Source: DASQZT01 sp963728965 (lineage in GTDB: Bacteria; Acidobacteriota; Terriglobia; Bryobacterales; Bryobacteraceae). From it: a stretch of 64,000 nt of DNA. A program made the translations under genes and the position numbers. A model generated the notes under the pieces. That model saw only the letters and a list, made by a program, of their open reading frames with translations. It made no database searches and was not told the origin of the DNA. How positions within the stretch are numbered: the first letter of the stretch is position 1; each line of letters opens with the position of its first letter. This document shows positions 60,758-64,000 of this stretch, in pieces. Location of the stretch: contig CAVSMH010000002.1 in the NCBI GenBank assembly GCA_963728965.1, positions 310,001-374,000 on the forward strand, given 5' to 3'.

Positions 60758-62464
60758 ATGACCAGGTTGTTGTGGATAGCGATTCTAGGCGCGACGGTCG
60801 GCATCGCGGCCGCCAAGGACAAGTCGAAGGTTGCTCCGGATCTGGAGCAGCTTCCGCCGAATCAAACCGTGCAGGTCATCGTTCGATTCCAGCCCGGCGC
60901 AGCCGCTGCGACAGAACATAAGGTTGCCGTGAAAGGCGGCAAAAAGAAGGCCAATCTCTCTTTGATCGATGCCGCGGTCTACGAGATCGAGGCGGGTGCT
61001 GCCGTGTCCGTTGCTTCCGATCCGGACATTATTTCCGTCCATCCCAACCGCCCGGTATCGGCCTCCGCCTTCGCCGGCGGACCCGACTACGGCTGGTCCA
61101 CGGCAATGAACACCCCCCTCGGCGTCACGTTGCCCTATGACGGTACCGGCGTAACAATCGCCGTGCTCGATAGCGGCATCGATGATGACGACGACCTGAA
61201 AGACAGCAAGGGCCACAACCGCATTCTCTATAAGCAGAGCTTCGTCGCCGGCGATACTTCGTTTGCGGATGCGTTCGGACACGGGAACCACGTCGCCGGC
61301 CTGCTCGCGGGTAACGGCAAGCACTCCACCGGGGATAAGTTCACTTACACCATTCGGGCCCTCGCCACCAACGCGAACCTCGTCAGCCTCCGTGTTCTGG
61401 ATAAGAACGGCGCCTCCGACGATGCGACCGTGATTGCCGCCATAGACTGGGCCATCCAGTTGAAAGGCCTCTACAACATCCGCGTGATGAACCTGTCGCT
61501 GGGCCGCGCCCCGATGGCCTCCTACCAGGACGACCCGCTCTGTTTGGCGGTGCAGCGCGCCTGGGAGGCCGGAATTGTGGTGGTGGTGGCGGCCGGGAAT
61601 TACGGCCGGGACAACACCGACGGCAATTCCGGTTATGGAACCATTGCCGCCCCCGGCAACAGCCCCTACGTCATCACCGTCGGCGCTATGAATACGCGGG
61701 GCACACCCGGCCGTGAGGACGATATCGTCACCAGCTACAGTTCCAAAGGGCCGACAGCGATCGATCACATCGCCAAGCCCGATATCATGGCGCCCGGCAA
61801 CAGGATCCTCTCCCTGAAGGATGGCGGCTCCTACCTCGATAAAACCTATCCCGACAATCGCGTCCCGGTCAACGTGTACAGCTTTGACCCCAAAACCGGC
61901 ACTCCGGACTACTACCAGATGAGCGGCACCAGCATGGCCGCACCCATGGTGAGCAGCGCCGCCGCCCTGCTGATCCAGAAAGACCCGACGCTGACTCCGG
62001 ACCAGGTCAAAGCGCGGCTGATGAAGAACGCGTCCAAGTTCCCGCAGACTGCCACCGTGTCCTTCGATCCCGCTACTGGCTACCAGTGGACCAGCCAATA
62101 CGACCTGTTCACGATTGGCGCCGGATATCTGGACGTCAACGCCGCGCTGGCGGACGACAGCAAGTCCTCCGGGCTGGCGCTGTCACCGGCCGTCGCCTAC
62201 GATGCCGCCTCCGTGCAGGTCTATCTCGTTCAGGACCTGCGTTCGGTCTGGGGAACGACCAGCCCCTGGTCGGAGCGGAGCGTGTGGGGCACGGGTTCCA
62301 TTCTCGGTACGCGTTCCCTGTGGGGCACTTCCGGAGTCTGGGGCTCCAGCACGATGATGGGATTCCAGGCTATCTGGGGTGAGCGGTCCATGTGGGGCAC
62401 CCGGTCGATGTGGGGTACCGATACCCTTCAGGCTCTCTCCGTCGCGATCGGTGGCGATCAATAA
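60758..62464 (+). CDS. S8 subtilisin-like serine protease with Trp-Gly repeat tail
   Basis: A 568-residue exported protease. It has a signal peptide (LLWIAILGATVGIAAA), an I9-like prodomain (about 25-95, VQVIVRFQPGAAAATEHKVA), and a subtilisin domain with catalytic Asp in AVLDSGIDDDDDL, His in FGHGNHVAGLLAG, the oxyanion Asn region (VAAGNYG) and Ser in MSGTSMAAPMVSSAA. After residue about 490 the chain is a low-complexity tail with seven W-G units (SVWGT, SLWGT, GVWGS, AIWGE, SMWGT). Such tails occur on acidobacterial proteases and may aid surface binding or secretion. ATG 60758 follows AAGGAGTGG. A hairpin (GGCGGGT/ACCCGCC, 60704-60724) sits in its leader. Confidence 0.92.
   Translation: MTRLLWIAILGATVGIAAAKDKSKVAPDLEQLPPNQTVQVIVRFQPGAAAATEHKVAVKGGKKKANLSLIDAAVYEIEAGAAVSVASDPDIISVHPNRPVSASAFAGGPDYGWSTAMNTPLGVTLPYDGTGVTIAVLDSGIDDDDDLKDSKGHNRILYKQSFVAGDTSFADAFGHGNHVAGLLAGNGKHSTGDKFTYTIRALATNANLVSLRVLDKNGASDDATVIAAIDWAIQLKGLYNIRVMNLSLGRAPMASYQDDPLCLAVQRAWEAGIVVVVAAGNYGRDNTDGNSGYGTIAAPGNSPYVITVGAMNTRGTPGREDDIVTSYSSKGPTAIDHIAKPDIMAPGNRILSLKDGGSYLDKTYPDNRVPVNVYSFDPKTGTPDYYQMSGTSMAAPMVSSAAALLIQKDPTLTPDQVKARLMKNASKFPQTATVSFDPATGYQWTSQYDLFTIGAGYLDVNAALADDSKSSGLALSPAVAYDAASVQVYLVQDLRSVWGTTSPWSERSVWGTGSILGTRSLWGTSGVWGSSTMMGFQAIWGERSMWGTRSMWGTDTLQALSVAIGGDQ
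62241..62424 (+). repeat. Trp-Gly repeat tract in the S8 protease tail
   Basis: Seven WG units spaced 5-12 residues apart within about 60 residues, most as S(V/L/M)WGT with Arg or Ser before them. At the DNA level the units share tgtggggcac-type cores. They form a degenerate tandem repeat at the 3' end of the gene. Confidence 0.7.
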
Positions 62465-62486
62465 ACGCAGGCTCGGCCAAGCCGGG

Positions 62487-63221
62487 CTATCCGCGCAAAA
62501 ACATCAGGCCGCCCAGGGATGCCAGCCACAAACACAGGGCCACCCGCAGCGGCCTGGCCGGAATCCGCGATGCCAGGTTCGGACCGAGCACCGCGCCGAA
62601 AACGCCGCCCAATGCCAGTTGCGTCAGCACCGCCGTGTCGTAGGCGCCGATGCTCACCTGGAAGCCGCCGCCCACCAGCGACAGCACCAGCCCGAACACC
62701 ACGTCCGTGCCCACCACTTCGACCGGGCTCAGCTGGGTGAGATTCAAAAGCGCCAGCGTGCCGATCGCGCCGGCGCCCGCTGACGAGAAGCCCGTCTCCG
62801 CCCCGATGGGCAGCATGATCCACGGCAGCCACCGCGAGCGGTCGCGAGTTCCTCCCTTTCCCGCGTGGCTTCGAAACAGGTTGACCACTGCTGTCACCAC
62901 GATCAGCACGCCCAGCAGCGCGGTTAGCAGACCATTGCGGTTCGCTTCGTGCAGCTTGTTCAGGAAATACAGCCCCGCGCACAGCCCCGGCAGTCCGCCC
63001 GCCACCATCAGCAGCAGGACCCGGAAGCTCACTTGCCGCCGCACCAGGTACATCGGGCCCGCGATCAGCTTCACCATCGCCCCGAAGGCAAGCGCGGTCC
63101 CCACCGCTTTGCCTGGAGCGACGTGTGCGAACAGCATCAGCATCGGCACCGTAATTGTGCCCCCGCCCACACCCGTCACTCCGATCGCCAACGCGATCAA
63201 AAAACCCAGACCGACCAGCAT
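62487..63221 (-). CDS. TauE/SafE-family membrane transporter
   Basis: A 244-residue membrane protein with about seven or eight hydrophobic helices. Two repeated half-units are visible: LGFLIALAIGVTGVGGGTIT at the start, and SSAGAGAIGTLALLNLTQLS starting the second half, each with the Gly-rich turn typical of TauE/SafE (DUF81) proteins. The family exports sulfite, taurine-derived sulfonates or related anions. It begins 1 bp after the cysH stop, which strongly favours a sulfur-related substrate such as sulfite, the product of that pathway. The start is GTG/ATG-proximal at 63221. Specific substrate not proven. Confidence 0.87.
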   Translation of the reverse strand: MLVGLGFLIALAIGVTGVGGGTITVPMLMLFAHVAPGKAVGTALAFGAMVKLIAGPMYLVRRQVSFRVLLLMVAGGLPGLCAGLYFLNKLHEANRNGLLTALLGVLIVVTAVVNLFRSHAGKGGTRDRSRWLPWIMLPIGAETGFSSAGAGAIGTLALLNLTQLSPVEVVGTDVVFGLVLSLVGGGFQVSIGAYDTAVLTQLALGGVFGAVLGPNLASRIPARPLRVALCLWLASLGGLMFLRG

Positions 63222-63222
63222 G

Positions 63223-63882
63223 TCACTGTCCAGAAATGTGAATCCCGCACTCCAGCTTGTGGCCGCCCCAACGCCCCGAACGCGGATTGTCCGGATCCAC
63301 CGGAACCGTCGTGCACGGCTCGCATCCGATACTGGTGAAGCCCCGTTCGTACAGCGGCAGCGGCGGAATTCCGTGTTCTTTCAGGTACGCCCACACGTCG
63401 CGCGCCGTCCAGTCCGCCAGCGGGCTCACCTTGGTCAGGACCTTCCCTCCCGGCAGCGGAAAGCTGTCCACCGCCTTCAGATTCGCGCGCGTCGGCGACT
63501 GTTCGCGCCGCAGTGCCGTAAACCAGACGTCGTAAGCCTGCAATCCCGCAAACAGCGGCTCCACCTTGCGCATCCCGCAGCAGCGGTCGGGGGCGCTCTC
63601 ATACAAAATCCCGAACTGCTGTTCCTGCTCCGCCACGCTCAGCCGCGGACGAAGGTTCACCAGGTTCAGATTCCACTCCGCCGCCATGCGATCACGGTAT
63701 GCGTAGGTCTCCGCGAAATGATACCCGGTATCCAGAAACAACACCGGAATTTCCGGACGCTGCCGCGTCACCATGTGGATCAGCGCCATGCAGTCGGTCT
63801 GAAAGCTCGACGTGACGCACGCCGGCCCCGGCTGGTCGCGCAACACCTCGGCGATTACCGCTTCGGCTTCCGCGGTTCTCAT
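63223..63882 (-). CDS. cysH: Adenylyl-sulfate (APS) reductase, assimilatory
   Basis: A 219-residue thioredoxin-dependent APS reductase that makes sulfite from adenylyl sulfate. The nucleotide-binding part includes VTSSFQTDCMALIHMV and VLFLDTGYHFAETY. The [4Fe-4S] cysteines are in RCCGMRKVEPL and GCEPCTTVPV, which mark APS rather than PAPS reductases, and the catalytic Cys is in KLECGIHI at the very C-terminus. I choose ATG 63882: GGGGAGGG lies just upstream, and the start overlaps the stop of the preceding gene as ATGA. All active-site cysteines are present. Coupled to the TauE-like exporter downstream. Confidence 0.94.
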   Translation of the reverse strand: MRTAEAEAVIAEVLRDQPGPACVTSSFQTDCMALIHMVTRQRPEIPVLFLDTGYHFAETYAYRDRMAAEWNLNLVNLRPRLSVAEQEQQFGILYESAPDRCCGMRKVEPLFAGLQAYDVWFTALRREQSPTRANLKAVDSFPLPGGKVLTKVSPLADWTARDVWAYLKEHGIPPLPLYERGFTSIGCEPCTTVPVDPDNPRSGRWGGHKLECGIHISGQ

Positions 63883-64000
63883 ATGCCCTCCCCTTGGACC
63901 CCATCCGTTTCCCGCCCGTGGAACAGGCGGTCCCAAATTTCGTCCGCCGCGCGCCGGTCGTCGTGCGGCAGCGCGGCTTCCGTGGCATCCACTACAATCG
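63879..64000 (-). CDS. Partial CDS upstream of cysH, cut by the window edge
   Basis: The last 39 codons of a minus-strand gene are visible (IVVDATEAALPHDD, then ADEIWDRLF and a short tail). It ends at TGA 63881-63879, overlapping the cysH start by four bases, so it is cotranscribed. The opening strand with Val-Asp and the later DEIWDRL helix would suit a kinase-type C-terminus such as APS kinase in a sulfate activation operon, but the fragment is too short to identify. Composition and coupling support that it is coding. Confidence 0.6.
   Translation of the reverse strand, partial: IVVDATEAALPHDDRRAADEIWDRLFHGRETDGVQGEGI

Overview
The window looks like chromosomal DNA from an acidobacterium of the Solibacter/Bryobacter type. 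This is inferred from content, not from a marker gene. The DNA is GC-rich (roughly mid-60s %). It carries large FtsX-type permeases of the acidobacterial duplicated orphan permease (ADOP) kind, two Oar-like TonB receptors with N-terminal carboxypeptidase-regulatory domains, a giant two-component propeller hybrid kinase, an S8 protease with a Trp-Gly repeat tail, and a Gfo/Idh oxidoreductase with a Tat signal. I see no rRNA, tRNA, CRISPR array, insertion sequence, phage or plasmid gene.

Layout. 1-4.8 kb: a broken ADOP permease, a PilZ protein and an intact ADOP permease. 4.9-10.7 kb: an aminotransferase divergent from a four-gene operon (ornithine cyclodeaminase-like, second aminotransferase, APC permease, MFS permease with a frameshift), probably for amino-acid uptake and breakdown. 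10.8-12.7 kb: a single-domain response regulator and 5-oxoprolinase subunits pxpB-pxpC. 12.7-16.0 kb (minus): PfkB sugar kinase, murJ and a coiled-coil zinc-ribbon protein. 16.2-25.5 kb (minus): an exported nine-heme cytochrome with BACON-like repeats, then a seven-gene overlapping operon that encodes a Qrc/alternative-complex-III-like quinone:cytochrome module bracketed by two H-protein-like proteins lacking the lipoyl lysine. 25.8-40 kb: M50 protease, gapA, Gfo/Idh oxidoreductase, two TonB receptors (one frameshifted) and an M14 peptidase-like exported protein. 40.1-42.4 kb (minus): ruvA-ruvB-folK followed by a 5' stub of recQ. 42.6-46.5 kb: a frameshifted MarR-type regulator, lepA and tdh. 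46.6-51.9 kb: a complete Tol-Pal operon (tolQ, tolR, tolA/tonB-like, tolB, pal, cpoB). 51.9-56 kb: deoC, a fused aroD-aroE, and a small Tat-signal protein paired with an amidase. 56-64 kb: the hybrid kinase divergent from the S8 protease, then a minus-strand sulfur assimilation cluster (tauE-like, cysH, and a gene cut by the window edge).

Two patterns cut across the window. First, four genes are broken by single-base shifts, and most of these fall in runs of 4-5 identical bases. This is more like homopolymer sequencing error than decay, although the first permease and the first TonB receptor also seem to lack internal segments. Second, many transcription units have a TANNNT -10-like box only 5-9 nt before the start codon and no convincing Shine-Dalgarno sequence, which suggests leaderless mRNAs. 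Other genes here (gapA, Gfo/Idh, both TonB receptors, S8, cysH) have clear purine-rich ribosome sites.

The best candidate for a little-described system is 16.2-25.5 kb: the Qrc-like membrane complex with two non-lipoylated H-like subunits, a small membrane protein, and the neighbouring BACON-multiheme cytochrome, which may be its electron partner outside the cytoplasm.
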